64,000 bases of DNA from Draconibacterium mangrovi (GTDB taxonomy: Bacteria > Bacteroidota > Bacteroidia > Bacteroidales > Prolixibacteraceae), in NCBI RefSeq assembly GCF_010586825.1, contig NZ_JAAAGB010000011.1, positions 1-64,000 on the forward strand, given 5' to 3'. Under the pieces are notes generated by a model, which did no database searches, was not told where the DNA came from, and saw nothing but the letters and a program-made list of their open reading frames with translations. The first letter of the stretch is position 1. The number at the start of each line of letters is the position of its first letter. This document shows, in pieces, positions 51,294-59,250 of the stretch. A program made the position numbers and the translations under genes.

Positions 51294-54020
51294 ATGAAGC
51301 ATTCAAAAGCTTTACTTAACTCATTCCTTTTAATTGTATTTCTAAGTGTATTTTCATCAGTACTTTATGCAAAAACAGGTGTAACAAAACTCGTTTGCGA
51401 GTATCACGAAAATCCTGTGGGCATTGATGTTGAACAACCCAGGTTAAGCTGGCAACTTTATTCCGATCAACAGAATGTAGTTCAAACGGCTTACGAAATC
51501 CGAACGGCAGGTTCGGTGAAAGATCTGTCATCAAAAAGCAAACAGTTGTGGAATTCGGGGAAGATAGAATCCGATCAGTCGGTAAATGTTGTTTATGGAG
51601 GGCCGCAACCCGAATCGATGCAGCGCGTGTATTGGCAAGTGCGGGTGTGGGATAATACAGGCAAAGCAAGTGCCTGGAGCGAACCGGCCTATTGGGAAAT
51701 GGGAATTCTGGAGCCGGAGTTGTGGAAGGCGTCGTGGATTGCTTTGCCCAACGAACCGGAGTCAGAGGATTCAAAACCTGCGCAATATTTCCGGAATGAA
51801 TTTTCCACGTCAAAAACGGTAAAATCGGCGCGGGCGTATGTAACGTCTCATGGCCTGTATCAGCTGTTTTTAAATGGCGATAAAGTTGGCGACCAGCTGT
51901 TTACACCGGGTTGGACCAGCTACAATAAACGTTTGCAATACCAGACTTACGATGTAACCAAAATGTTACAAAAAGAGAATGCCGTTGGTGTGGTTTTGGG
52001 CGATGGATGGTACCGCGGAAATATTGGTTGGAGTAGTGCCGATGGTTATTACGGAAGTAAACTGGCGCTGTTATTTCAACTAAAAATCAATTATACCGAC
52101 GGAAGCAGCGAGTGGCTCGTTAGCGATAAAAACTGGAAAGCAAACAATGGCCCGATTCTTAAATCGGATATCTACAATGGCGAGACTTATGATGCGCGTT
52201 TGGAATTAAAAGGTTGGGCCAACACCGGTTTTAATGCAGCCGACTGGAAAAGTGTTGAAGAAGTTGATCAACCGAAAGACCTTTTAATCGCTCCTCAAGG
52301 CGTGCCTGTAAAAGCTGTGGAAGAGTTAAACCCAATTGAATTTATTACCACTCCAAAGGGCGAGAAAGTGTACGACATGGGCCAGAATATGGTAGGTTGG
52401 GTACGTATAAAAATGAAAGGAAAAGCGGGGCAAAAAGTGCAACTTAAATTTGCAGAAGTGCTCGATAAAGAAGGTAACTTTTATACGGCCAATTTACGTT
52501 CGGCCGAATGTACCGATACCTATATTTTCGGGAAAGACGGCGAAGCTGTTTACGAACCAAAATTCACGTTTCACGGATTTCGTTATTTGCAGTTGATTGG
52601 CTTCGATGAAATCCCGGCAAAAGAAGACATTACCGGCGTGGTTATATATTCGGATATGGAACCGACAGGTACATTTGCCTGCAACGACGAAATGATAAAT
52701 CAGCTGCAGCACAATATTCAGTGGGGACAGAAAGGTAACTTCCTTGATGTACCAACGGATTGTCCGCAACGTGACGAGCGCTTGGGCTGGACAGGCGATG
52801 CGCAGGTGTTTAGTATGACTGCCGGCTACAATTTTAACGTGGCTGCTTTCTATACCAAGTGGATGAAAGATGTGGAAGCCGATCAGTTGGACAACGGCGT
52901 TATTCCGCATGTTATTCCTGACGTGTTGAACGGACAAGGTGGTGCTACCGGCTGGGCCGATGTGGTGGCTGTTATTCCGTGGTCGGTGTATAAGATTTAT
53001 GGCGACACCCGCATTCTGGAAGAAAGTTACCCGGCAATAACCAAATGGGTAGGCTATATGAACGAACGGGCAGGCGACGATTACCTGTGGACAGGCGATA
53101 ATCATTTCGGCGACTGGCTGGCATTTGCCACAACAAGTTCGGATTACCCGGGTGCTACCACCGAAAAAGACCTGCTGGCAACGGCTTATTTTTATTACAC
53201 GACTACCCTGACTGCCAAAATCGCACAGATTATTGGCAAAGCACAAGACGCTGAAAAGTACAAACAGCTGGCGGCAAACATAAAGGAAGCGTTTAACGAC
53301 GAATTTGTAACACCTAACGGAAGACTGGTTTCGCACACTCAAACGGCGTATGTTATTGCGCTTTCATTTGGCATATTGCCCGACAGTATGGTTGACGGTG
53401 CTGCCGATTACCTGGCAAAAGATGTGGAGAAATTCAAACACCTTACCACCGGCTTTTTGGGAACTCCGATTTTGTGCCCAACACTTTCGGCAATTGGTCG
53501 CGACGATTTAGCCTTTATGCTGCTAAACCGCAAAAACTACCCATCGTGGTTGTATCCGGTAACTCAAGGCGCCACAACAATATGGGAGCGTTGGGACGGA
53601 CAGAAACCCGACGGATCGTTTCAGGATGTGGGAATGAACAGCTTTAACCATTATGCTTACGGCGCCATTGGCGAGTGGCTGTACAATCATGTGGCCGGTA
53701 TAAAAGTGGATGAAAATAATCCGGGTTACAAGAAATTCTTCCTGGCACCAAATCCCGGCGGTGGTTTAAGCAATGTTGATGCAACGTTTAGCTCGGTGTA
53801 TGGCCCCATCAAATCGGACTGGAAGGTGAGCGACGGACAGATGACCTACCAGGTTGAGGTTCCTGCTAACACTTCTGCCGAAGTGGTGCTGCCAAAAGCT
53901 AAAGTAGCCGAAATAAACATGGACGACAACTTAAAATCAAGTGCCAAACAAACCGGAGCAGATGTAACTGTTTCGGTAGGGTCGGGGACTTATACCTTTA
54001 CTTATCCGATGGCGGAATAG
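51294..54020 (+). CDS. GH78 alpha-L-rhamnosidase, secreted
   Basis: The open frame begins at 51177, but the start at 51294 gives a clean signal peptide (M-K-H-S-K-A-L-L-N-S-F-L-L-I-V-F to Y-A-K); the upstream 39 residues are not signal-like. That gives 908 residues. Order: N-terminal immunoglobulin-like domain (V-T-K-L-V-C-E-Y-H-E-N-P-V-G-I-D, Q-P-R-L-S-W, about 28-140), rhamnosidase N domain (about 150-330), beta domain (about 340-450), the six-hairpin barrel (about 455-810), and a C-terminal beta domain. The catalytic motif D-C-P-Q-R-D-E-R-L-G-W-T-G-D lies at 489-502. An inverting enzyme that removes terminal rhamnose from pectin side chains, ulvan-like or glycoside substrates. It fits with the uronate pathway, since rhamnose and uronates co-occur in such polymers. 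Confidence 0.94.
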   Translation: MKHSKALLNSFLLIVFLSVFSSVLYAKTGVTKLVCEYHENPVGIDVEQPRLSWQLYSDQQNVVQTAYEIRTAGSVKDLSSKSKQLWNSGKIESDQSVNVVYGGPQPESMQRVYWQVRVWDNTGKASAWSEPAYWEMGILEPELWKASWIALPNEPESEDSKPAQYFRNEFSTSKTVKSARAYVTSHGLYQLFLNGDKVGDQLFTPGWTSYNKRLQYQTYDVTKMLQKENAVGVVLGDGWYRGNIGWSSADGYYGSKLALLFQLKINYTDGSSEWLVSDKNWKANNGPILKSDIYNGETYDARLELKGWANTGFNAADWKSVEEVDQPKDLLIAPQGVPVKAVEELNPIEFITTPKGEKVYDMGQNMVGWVRIKMKGKAGQKVQLKFAEVLDKEGNFYTANLRSAECTDTYIFGKDGEAVYEPKFTFHGFRYLQLIGFDEIPAKEDITGVVIYSDMEPTGTFACNDEMINQLQHNIQWGQKGNFLDVPTDCPQRDERLGWTGDAQVFSMTAGYNFNVAAFYTKWMKDVEADQLDNGVIPHVIPDVLNGQGGATGWADVVAVIPWSVYKIYGDTRILEESYPAITKWVGYMNERAGDDYLWTGDNHFGDWLAFATTSSDYPGATTEKDLLATAYFYYTTTLTAKIAQIIGKAQDAEKYKQLAANIKEAFNDEFVTPNGRLVSHTQTAYVIALSFGILPDSMVDGAADYLAKDVEKFKHLTTGFLGTPILCPTLSAIGRDDLAFMLLNRKNYPSWLYPVTQGATTIWERWDGQKPDGSFQDVGMNSFNHYAYGAIGEWLYNHVAGIKVDENNPGYKKFFLAPNPGGGLSNVDATFSSVYGPIKSDWKVSDGQMTYQVEVPANTSAEVVLPKAKVAEINMDDNLKSSAKQTGADVTVSVGSGTYTFTYPMAE

Positions 54021-54036
54021 GAATAAGTTGATTTTA

Positions 54037-54169
54037 TTTGCACCGTGGCTTTAGCCCGGTGATCAGAATTAAGGACATATAAAAAAGGCTTTAGCCATTA
54101 ATCTTACCGATTAAACGCTAAAGCCTTTTATATTATCACAAATATCACCGCCCTGAAGGACGGTGCAAA
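54037..54169. repeat. Nested palindromic REP-like element
   Basis: TTTGCACCGT (54037-54046) and ACGGTGCAAA (54160-54169) are exact complements, and inside them CGGTGAT (54057-54063) matches ATCACCG (54144-54150). Each arm can also fold on itself: CACCG-tGGC-TTTA-GCCc-GGTG on the left, CACCG-CCCTGAAGGA-CGGTG on the right. Between the arms sits the 13-bp terminator stem. The arrangement of two REP hairpins around a central hairpin resembles a BIME. No REP-associated transposase is in the window. Confidence 0.65.
54083..54129. terminator. Bidirectional terminator between GH78 and pirin genes
   Basis: AAAAGGCTTTAGC (54083-54095) and GCTAAAGCCTTTT (54117-54129) are perfect 13-bp complements. Inside, TTAATC pairs with GATTAA. 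The A/T ends supply a U-run for either strand. It serves both convergent genes. Confidence 0.8.
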
Positions 54170-54203
54170 ACAGTATTCTTAATTGTTACTTTTTTTGCTG
54201 TTA

Positions 54204-55223
54204 TTATTTTTGTTCTTCTGTTCCGTCAGCATAATGGGCAAAGCGACCTTTCGATCGTTCAAATACCTGTTCTTTCATTGGCCAGGGCCATCCACCGAAC
54301 TGTGTTTTCTGGTACTCATGTATCGTTTCTCGTATTTCCTGTTCGGTATTCATCACAAACGGGCCATATTGTGCTACCGGTTCCTGAATTGGTTTTCCCT
54401 GTAGTAATAGCAGAAATGCATCTTTACCGCCATTCACAATCGTCTTTTCTGCTTTTGGATTTAATGTAATTCTGTTATTCACCGCTATGCTTTCGCCTTC
54501 TATTGTGATCGCATCTCCTTGGTAAAAATAGAGGTTTATATTCACCTCTTCTGCTTTATCCGGGAGCGTGTAAGTTGCTCCTGCTTCCATTTTTATCGTG
54601 AAAATGGCAACTTCATTTTCGGGATCAGCTGCCCACGAATTAGGATTAGGGTTTGGAGCTTTAGCCCCATTCAATGTACCCGCAATAATATTGATTTCCG
54701 TTACTTTCCCGTTTTCATTTTTTGATTGAATAACAGGAATCGTTTCTTTCCAAAGCATTTTGTAATGCGGTTCAACCAACTTACTTTTTCGGGGCAGGTT
54801 GAGCCATATTTGAAAAAGTTCGAGCGGATTGTCTTTGTCTGCATTAACAAGTGGAAACATCTCAGAATGTTGAACACCATTTCCTGCAGTTAGCCATTGT
54901 GCATCTCCCTCCTTATAGCGTCCGGCACCACCGAAGGAATCACAATGGTCAACTACCCCTTCCTTTACAACGGTAACCGTTTCAAAACCCCTGTGCGGAT
55001 GGTAAGGAAAGCCCGGCACCACTTTTCCATGATACATGCTGAAGCCGTCTTTACCCGTAAAATCCTGACCAATATTTCTACCCTTTAACTGATCGGCATC
55101 AAGGCCCATTTTTTCATTTCCCGCGGGGAATTTATCGCGATGATAGGCACAAAACAAAAATGGATCTTGTGCTTTCCACGGAGCTCCCAAAGGTTCAACA
55201 CGAAGTATTGAATTGTTATTCAT
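54204..55223 (-). CDS. Pirin family protein
   Basis: The open frame extends to 55316, but M-N-N-N-S-I-L-R-V-E-P-L-G at 55223 is the natural start, giving 339 residues. A bicupin protein: N-terminal metal ligands H75 and H77 in Y-H-P-H-R-G-F-E-T, and H119 and E121 in V-Q-H-S-E-M-F. The pattern and spacing match the H-x-H and H-x-E iron ligands of pirin. C-terminal cupin about 190-300. Bacterial pirins include quercetinase-like enzymes and regulators of pyruvate metabolism; the role here is unknown. It is somewhat longer than the usual 230-300 residues. Convergent with GH78, no operon partner. Confidence 0.9.
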   Translation of the reverse strand: MNNNSILRVEPLGAPWKAQDPFLFCAYHRDKFPAGNEKMGLDADQLKGRNIGQDFTGKDGFSMYHGKVVPGFPYHPHRGFETVTVVKEGVVDHCDSFGGAGRYKEGDAQWLTAGNGVQHSEMFPLVNADKDNPLELFQIWLNLPRKSKLVEPHYKMLWKETIPVIQSKNENGKVTEINIIAGTLNGAKAPNPNPNSWAADPENEVAIFTIKMEAGATYTLPDKAEEVNINLYFYQGDAITIEGESIAVNNRITLNPKAEKTIVNGGKDAFLLLLQGKPIQEPVAQYGPFVMNTEQEIRETIHEYQKTQFGGWPWPMKEQVFERSKGRFAHYADGTEEQK

Positions 55224-55617
55224 AGTTATGATTTTATTGTTTATGCAAATCAGAGTTTGATCTGGAATATGGACACCTAACGAATGAACAAGGATTTTCC
55301 CGCTTTCTTCCTTCATTATCGAGGTGAAAAAGGGAGAAAATCAGCATTTCACTGTACTATTTTCAAACCTTGATTTGCATTGTTTCTTTTAAATTGCTGT
55401 GGCCCGTTGTTTGAGCCGGCTCAGTACCTAACACAAAAAGCGGGAGAAAATGTTCGGGTTAAGCCTGAAAATAGTGGCGTTTTAACACTATTTAAAAGAG
55501 TTGACTACGAGGGCGTGATTTTATAATATATCGGCTGATAAAGCAATTTGCCTTTTTATCAAATCTAAACTATCTTGTGCTTAACAAAAAGATATTGATT
55601 CACCCAAATCGAAAAAA
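55224..55617. other. Divergent intergenic region, pirin / unrecognised gene
   Basis: About 390 bases, AT-rich. The first part continues the pirin reading frame upstream of its chosen start. No gene, strong hairpin or exact TAnnTTTG box was found. Confidence 0.35.
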
Positions 55618-56328
55618 ATGCCAACAATCAAACAAACAACCCAACCTGACGAAATAAAATCGTCGCGCCCCAACCAACCTGTTGCTTCGTTTTTGCAGGA
55701 GGCCGAAAACCTTTATGTATGGTGTATTGATGATATACCTGAGTTGGTAAAGGCCGGAGTTGATGTGGAACTGATTAACACATTGCCGGAAAATATTAAA
55801 GCCTGTCGTGATGCCCAAACGCTATGGAAAAAGAAACTACAAACTCCGGGCGAAGCACAGGTGCAATGGAAATTACAGCAGCCGGAGGCCAGTAAATTAG
55901 AGGCCGAATTGATACGTGCCTTGCGTTTTGCCTTTCGGAATAATCCCGATTTATTAGTCCGGCTAAAATATATTACAAAAGGTAACAGCTATGCAAATCT
56001 TATTCAGGACCTGAATGATTTGGCGCTACTGGGGCAGAAACACAGTCAATTGCTTACGGCTTTTGGATTTGATATGGACTTGCTCAATACGGCAACGGCA
56101 AAATCGAAAGAGTTGGCCGGTTTGTGGGCACAGACTAAAAACGAAAATGCCCGTTTAAATGAAACGGCAGTTGCGCGTAATAAGGCGTTCTGGACCTTGC
56201 ATCAACAAGTATCGGAAATCCGCGCGGCCGGCCAGTATGTCTTCCGCCACCGAAAAGACCGCTATGTGGGTTATGTTAGCCAATTCTGGAAGCAAAAGGA
56301 TCAACGCAAAAGCAATTCTGCTGGCTAA
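55618..56328 (+). CDS. Unrecognised helical protein next to the 21-bp array
   Basis: A 236-residue soluble protein without signal peptide or membrane segment. I do not recognise the family and see no catalytic motif. The sequence is predicted mostly alpha-helical, with segments such as V-A-S-F-L-Q-E-A-E-N-L-Y-V-W-C (23-37), K-L-E-A-E-L-I-R-A-L-R-F-A-F-R-N-N-P-D-L (92-111), and a tail rich in Arg/Lys (R-A-A-G-Q-Y-V-F-R-H-R-K-D-R-Y-V-G-Y near 203-220). That tail could bind nucleic acid. The array of TGCGAGG sites begins 28 nt after its stop codon, so the two may form one unit. The coding frame looks real (protein-like composition, no internal oddities). Confidence 0.7.
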   Translation: MPTIKQTTQPDEIKSSRPNQPVASFLQEAENLYVWCIDDIPELVKAGVDVELINTLPENIKACRDAQTLWKKKLQTPGEAQVQWKLQQPEASKLEAELIRALRFAFRNNPDLLVRLKYITKGNSYANLIQDLNDLALLGQKHSQLLTAFGFDMDLLNTATAKSKELAGLWAQTKNENARLNETAVARNKAFWTLHQQVSEIRAAGQYVFRHRKDRYVGYVSQFWKQKDQRKSNSAG

Positions 56329-56355
56329 ACCCAGTCATTGTATTAAATATTATAA

Positions 56356-56582
56356 TGCGAGGTACTCGTAATAGAGTGCGAGGGATATTTATATGCATGC
56401 GAGGGATAAATAATAAGGTGCGAGGAATAAATAAACAGATGCGAGGGACAAAAAAAGGGATGCGAGGTTACCTCGCACGTGTATATAATTACCTCGTAGG
56501 TAAATATTAGTCCCTCGCACCTAAATAAAACTACCTCGCATTATTATATTAGTCCCTCGCGTGATGTTATTAGTCCCTCGCA
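56356..56582. repeat. Mirror-symmetric array of twelve TGCGAGG sites at 21-bp period
   Basis: TGCGAGG starts at 56356, 56377, 56398, 56419, 56440 and 56461. Its complement CCTCGCA starts at 56471, 56492 (CCTCGTA), 56513, 56534, 56555 (CCTCGCG) and 56576. All intervals are exactly 21 bp, and the whole is symmetric about base 56469. The sites are separated by about 13-14 variable bases, mostly A/T; several copies extend to GGGACTAATA. One frame on the plus strand (56355-56510) reads as a 51-residue peptide with heptads of M/V-R-G. After the array, to 56720, lies a GC-rich tail with a small hairpin (CGCGAA/TTCGCG, 56642-56657). It is not a CRISPR: the repeats are 7-8 bp and the spacers are too short. 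Confidence 0.95.
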
Positions 56583-56720
56583 GAGCAAAATTGTCTGCAG
56601 GGACGGGTGAAAATGCAAAAAACAGAAGTAACATTATACCACGCGAAGGGATTCGCGCGATAGCGGTGATTCGGGCGGTAGCGGAGGCCCGGGAGACTTC
56701 AATGGGGGACGTTTTATTTC

Positions 56721-57590
56721 CTACTGGCCGTTTACAAGGTGTAGTTGGTTGGTAACTTCCTGGTAAAAGGTTTTTACTTTCTGTTTGTAATCTCCTTCTC
56801 CCAGTGTTTCGATAGGAACGTATCCGCGATATGACGATGCTTTAATGATATGCATAATCCGCTCAAGGTCGGTTTTTACCGGTTCGCCGTTAACATACAC
56901 CATTTCTTTTAACTGCCAGTTTACGGCGTAGGGTATGCTTGCTTCAATCTGTTGGTAGGGGTCGCCCAAACGATAACTTCCCACATCAAGAACCAGCCCA
57001 AACCATTCGGAATGAATCTCTTCAAATAGTTGTAGAACATGATCTGATGTTTTAATAAACTGCCAATGGTTTTGGATGGCAACGATTACTCCATGCTCGG
57101 CACCAAACTCAACGCACTCGCGGATGGCAGCAATCATCGAATTAAAAATCTCCTGGTTTTCGAACTGCCCCGGATTTGACTGTCCGGCGAAAATGCGCAG
57201 AACCGGTGCGCCCAGTTTTTCGGCAGCAATTATCCAGTTTTTCACCAGTTGAATGTTTTCTTCCAGTGCCTTCGGGTCGCCACTGGTAAAATCGTTACGA
57301 ACTCCGGTACCACTTATCTCCAGACCCAGTTCATGGGCTTTTCGTTTAACGCTGTAAAGCACCTCGTTGGAGGGAACGGCAGGGTAGCCGGGGAAATAGT
57401 AGGCGGTTAAATCCACCGCATCGAATCCGGTTTCAGCACAAAATTCCAGCAGCTCGTCAAGGTTCATTTGCCCTTCCGAAAGAAGGTGATTAAAGGAGTA
57501 GGCATTTAAACTGGTTTTTAATTTTGGCGACTGGGCAAAAAGTAAGGAGGATAAACCAAGGCAGAAAATGACAAGTGCTAGATGTTTCAT
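56721..57590 (-). CDS. Sugar phosphate isomerase/epimerase-like TIM-barrel protein, secreted
   Basis: The open frame extends to 57641, but M-K-H-L-A-L-V-I-F at 57590 starts a clear signal peptide (to L-L-F-A-Q), giving 289 residues. Xylose isomerase-like TIM barrel: E-F-C-A-E-T-G-F-D-A-V-D-L-T (near 50), G-L-E-I-S-G-T-G-V-R-N-D-F (near 86), I-V-A-I-Q-N-H-W (near 172), L-V-L-D-V-G-S-Y (near 200), and Y-V-P-I-E-T-L-G-E-G (near 250) with possible metal ligands N/H, D and E. Exported members of this family are common in Bacteroidota and usually have no known substrate. Convergent with the unrecognised gene across the 21-bp array. Confidence 0.85.
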   Translation of the reverse strand: MKHLALVIFCLGLSSLLFAQSPKLKTSLNAYSFNHLLSEGQMNLDELLEFCAETGFDAVDLTAYYFPGYPAVPSNEVLYSVKRKAHELGLEISGTGVRNDFTSGDPKALEENIQLVKNWIIAAEKLGAPVLRIFAGQSNPGQFENQEIFNSMIAAIRECVEFGAEHGVIVAIQNHWQFIKTSDHVLQLFEEIHSEWFGLVLDVGSYRLGDPYQQIEASIPYAVNWQLKEMVYVNGEPVKTDLERIMHIIKASSYRGYVPIETLGEGDYKQKVKTFYQEVTNQLHLVNGQ

Positions 57591-57723
57591 AATTGTAGGT
57601 TTTAGGCCACGATAAGATAGAAATATTTTACCGGATCGCAATTCGGAATGGAATAGCGTTCTTTACCTTCACAAACAAGAAACGACAGCACCCTGCACAA
57701 ATTCCGCAACAAAAATAAAACGT

Positions 57724-58917
57724 TTAGGAACCGTAGTTTGCCAATTTATTGTTATACGATTCAATTACTTTGAACACCTGATGATCAGCGGCAAATACTT
57801 TTTCGTAAGCTTCTTTTGCCAAGCGGAAATTCAATTTGGCGTTCTTAAAATCTTTTTTGTCATGTTGAACTAAAGCGGTATAGAATTTTAAATTTCCGCT
57901 TACTGTATAATCGGCAGAATAGTCGCTGGTTTGATCTGAAAAGAACTGAAGCAACTCGTCGGGTTTATTATTACTCCAGTAAAATGTCATCAGGTCTTGA
58001 TAAATTATTGGAGCTTCCGGAGCTATTAAGAACAACTGCTTTGTGCGCTCCCTGTAAGCTTCCGTATTCAGTGCCATTTCCAACTCAAGCAATGCTTTTA
58101 CAGTGGAATAATTACCGGGTTGAATGGCATCAGATTTTTTGTAATATTCCATGGCATTTACCGTATCCTCAAGCTCCAGGTACATTACGGCAATCATTCT
58201 GGCCACATTCGACTTATTTTCAGCATCGTTATACAGATCCAATGCTTTTTTTGCACTTTCGATGCCTTTTTCAGTTTGATCGGTGTATAAATAGGCATAG
58301 GCAAGATTGTAATTACTGTAAGGGTCTTTGCTGTTTAGTTCGATCGATTTTTTAAAAAATGGAATAGATGCTTCGTAATCGAGGTTGATAAGACAGGCAT
58401 AACCAATACCATAAGCCGACCAGGAGTCGAACACTCCTTTTTTATAGGCAGTCAGGTAATAGCTTTTAAATTTGTCAACCAAAACCGAATCCGGCAATAA
58501 CCAGTTATCATCGTATTTTAAATGAATCTCATGATAGAAATTCCCTAATTCTTTTTGCAACTCATAATTGTCCGGGTATTTCTCAATCAGGTCGGGCAAT
58601 ACCGTATTTGGCGAAAATTTGTAGTTGGAAAAATTACCTTCACTTTCACGAACAGCTGCTAGTTCCTCGTTCGGGTTTAAGTCTTTTAATGCAAAAATCT
58701 GGTGCATTTTAGTCGTAACATAGTAGTTTAACACCAGATTGGTTTTTGCAATTGCAATTTCCGGTTTTTCATTATTCGGATCGGCATTGTCCAGCAGCTT
58801 ATATGCCGATTCGTATTTTTTTAATTCAATAAGTTTATTCGCTTCATTTATTACTTCTTTTTGGGCAAAGGAAATGGTGACGCAAAAAATCAGAATTAGT
58901 GTAAGTTTTAGTTTCAT
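57724..58917 (-). CDS. Exported tetratricopeptide-repeat protein
   Basis: A 397-residue protein with signal peptide 1-18 (T-I-S-F-A-Q). TPR-like helices occur throughout; the clearest pair is D-Y-E-A-S-I-P-F-F-K-K-S-I-E-L-N-S-K-D-P-Y-S-N-Y-N-L-A-Y-A-Y-L-Y-T-D-Q-T-E-K-G-I-E-S-A-K-K-A-L (about 175-225), followed by L-E-D-T-V-N-A-M-E-Y-Y-K-K-S-D-A-I-Q-P-G. Such proteins are periplasmic scaffolds; no partner is evident. A 134-nt gap separates it from the isomerase-like gene, so co-transcription is uncertain. The function is unknown. Confidence 0.75.
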   Translation of the reverse strand: MKLKLTLILIFCVTISFAQKEVINEANKLIELKKYESAYKLLDNADPNNEKPEIAIAKTNLVLNYYVTTKMHQIFALKDLNPNEELAAVRESEGNFSNYKFSPNTVLPDLIEKYPDNYELQKELGNFYHEIHLKYDDNWLLPDSVLVDKFKSYYLTAYKKGVFDSWSAYGIGYACLINLDYEASIPFFKKSIELNSKDPYSNYNLAYAYLYTDQTEKGIESAKKALDLYNDAENKSNVARMIAVMYLELEDTVNAMEYYKKSDAIQPGNYSTVKALLELEMALNTEAYRERTKQLFLIAPEAPIIYQDLMTFYWSNNKPDELLQFFSDQTSDYSADYTVSGNLKFYTALVQHDKKDFKNAKLNFRLAKEAYEKVFAADHQVFKVIESYNNKLANYGS

Positions 58918-58918
58918 T

Positions 58919-59164
58919 TTTTGTTGTTTATGTTGCCTAACGGCAGTCTGGATAAAAATACATTTCCGGGGCGATATTATTAAACTTTATAAATCGTTTT
59001 GGGCAGCGGTTTTAGAACCAATTGTTTTCATTGTACTTCTCAGTATTTGGTTTCTTTGGCTTAAAAATAGTTTAAAAGATCAAAACTTGATCAAAAATCA
59101 GAAAATAATCAAAATGCTCCACGTTGCAATTGATTGTTGGGAAATGAGAAGCTCAATGGAATGA
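58919..59164 (+). other. Open frame with a membrane-helix-like segment but no start codon
   Basis: Between the TPR gene and the LtaS-type gene (58918-59250) one plus-strand frame is open to 59164. It encodes a likely transmembrane segment (V-L-E-P-I-V-F-I-V-L-L-S-I-W-F-L-W-L-K-N) followed by a Lys/Gln/Asn-rich tail. No ATG, GTG or TTG fits, and upstream it runs antisense into the TPR gene. It may be a remnant of a small membrane protein or chance. The rest of the gap shows nothing. Confidence 0.2.
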
Positions 59165-59250
59165 AGGAATGGCTACAATTATCCGAATCCCGGGTATCGT
59201 TTTTGCAACACCAAAATTGTTTTATGTTCGCTTAAGCAGTGTCGTTATGC

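Noticed and set aside
52494-53342. 282-codon minus-strand frame inside the GH78 gene
   Set aside because: Antisense shadow of a well-supported glycoside hydrolase; no recognisable domain.
56356-56582. CRISPR array
   Set aside because: Repeats are only 7-8 bp, spacers about 13-14 nt, the second half is inverted, and no cas gene is present.
56561-56755. 64-codon plus-strand frame after the array
   Set aside because: Begins inside the array and overlaps the end of the isomerase-like gene; low-complexity Arg/Ala content from the GC-rich tail.
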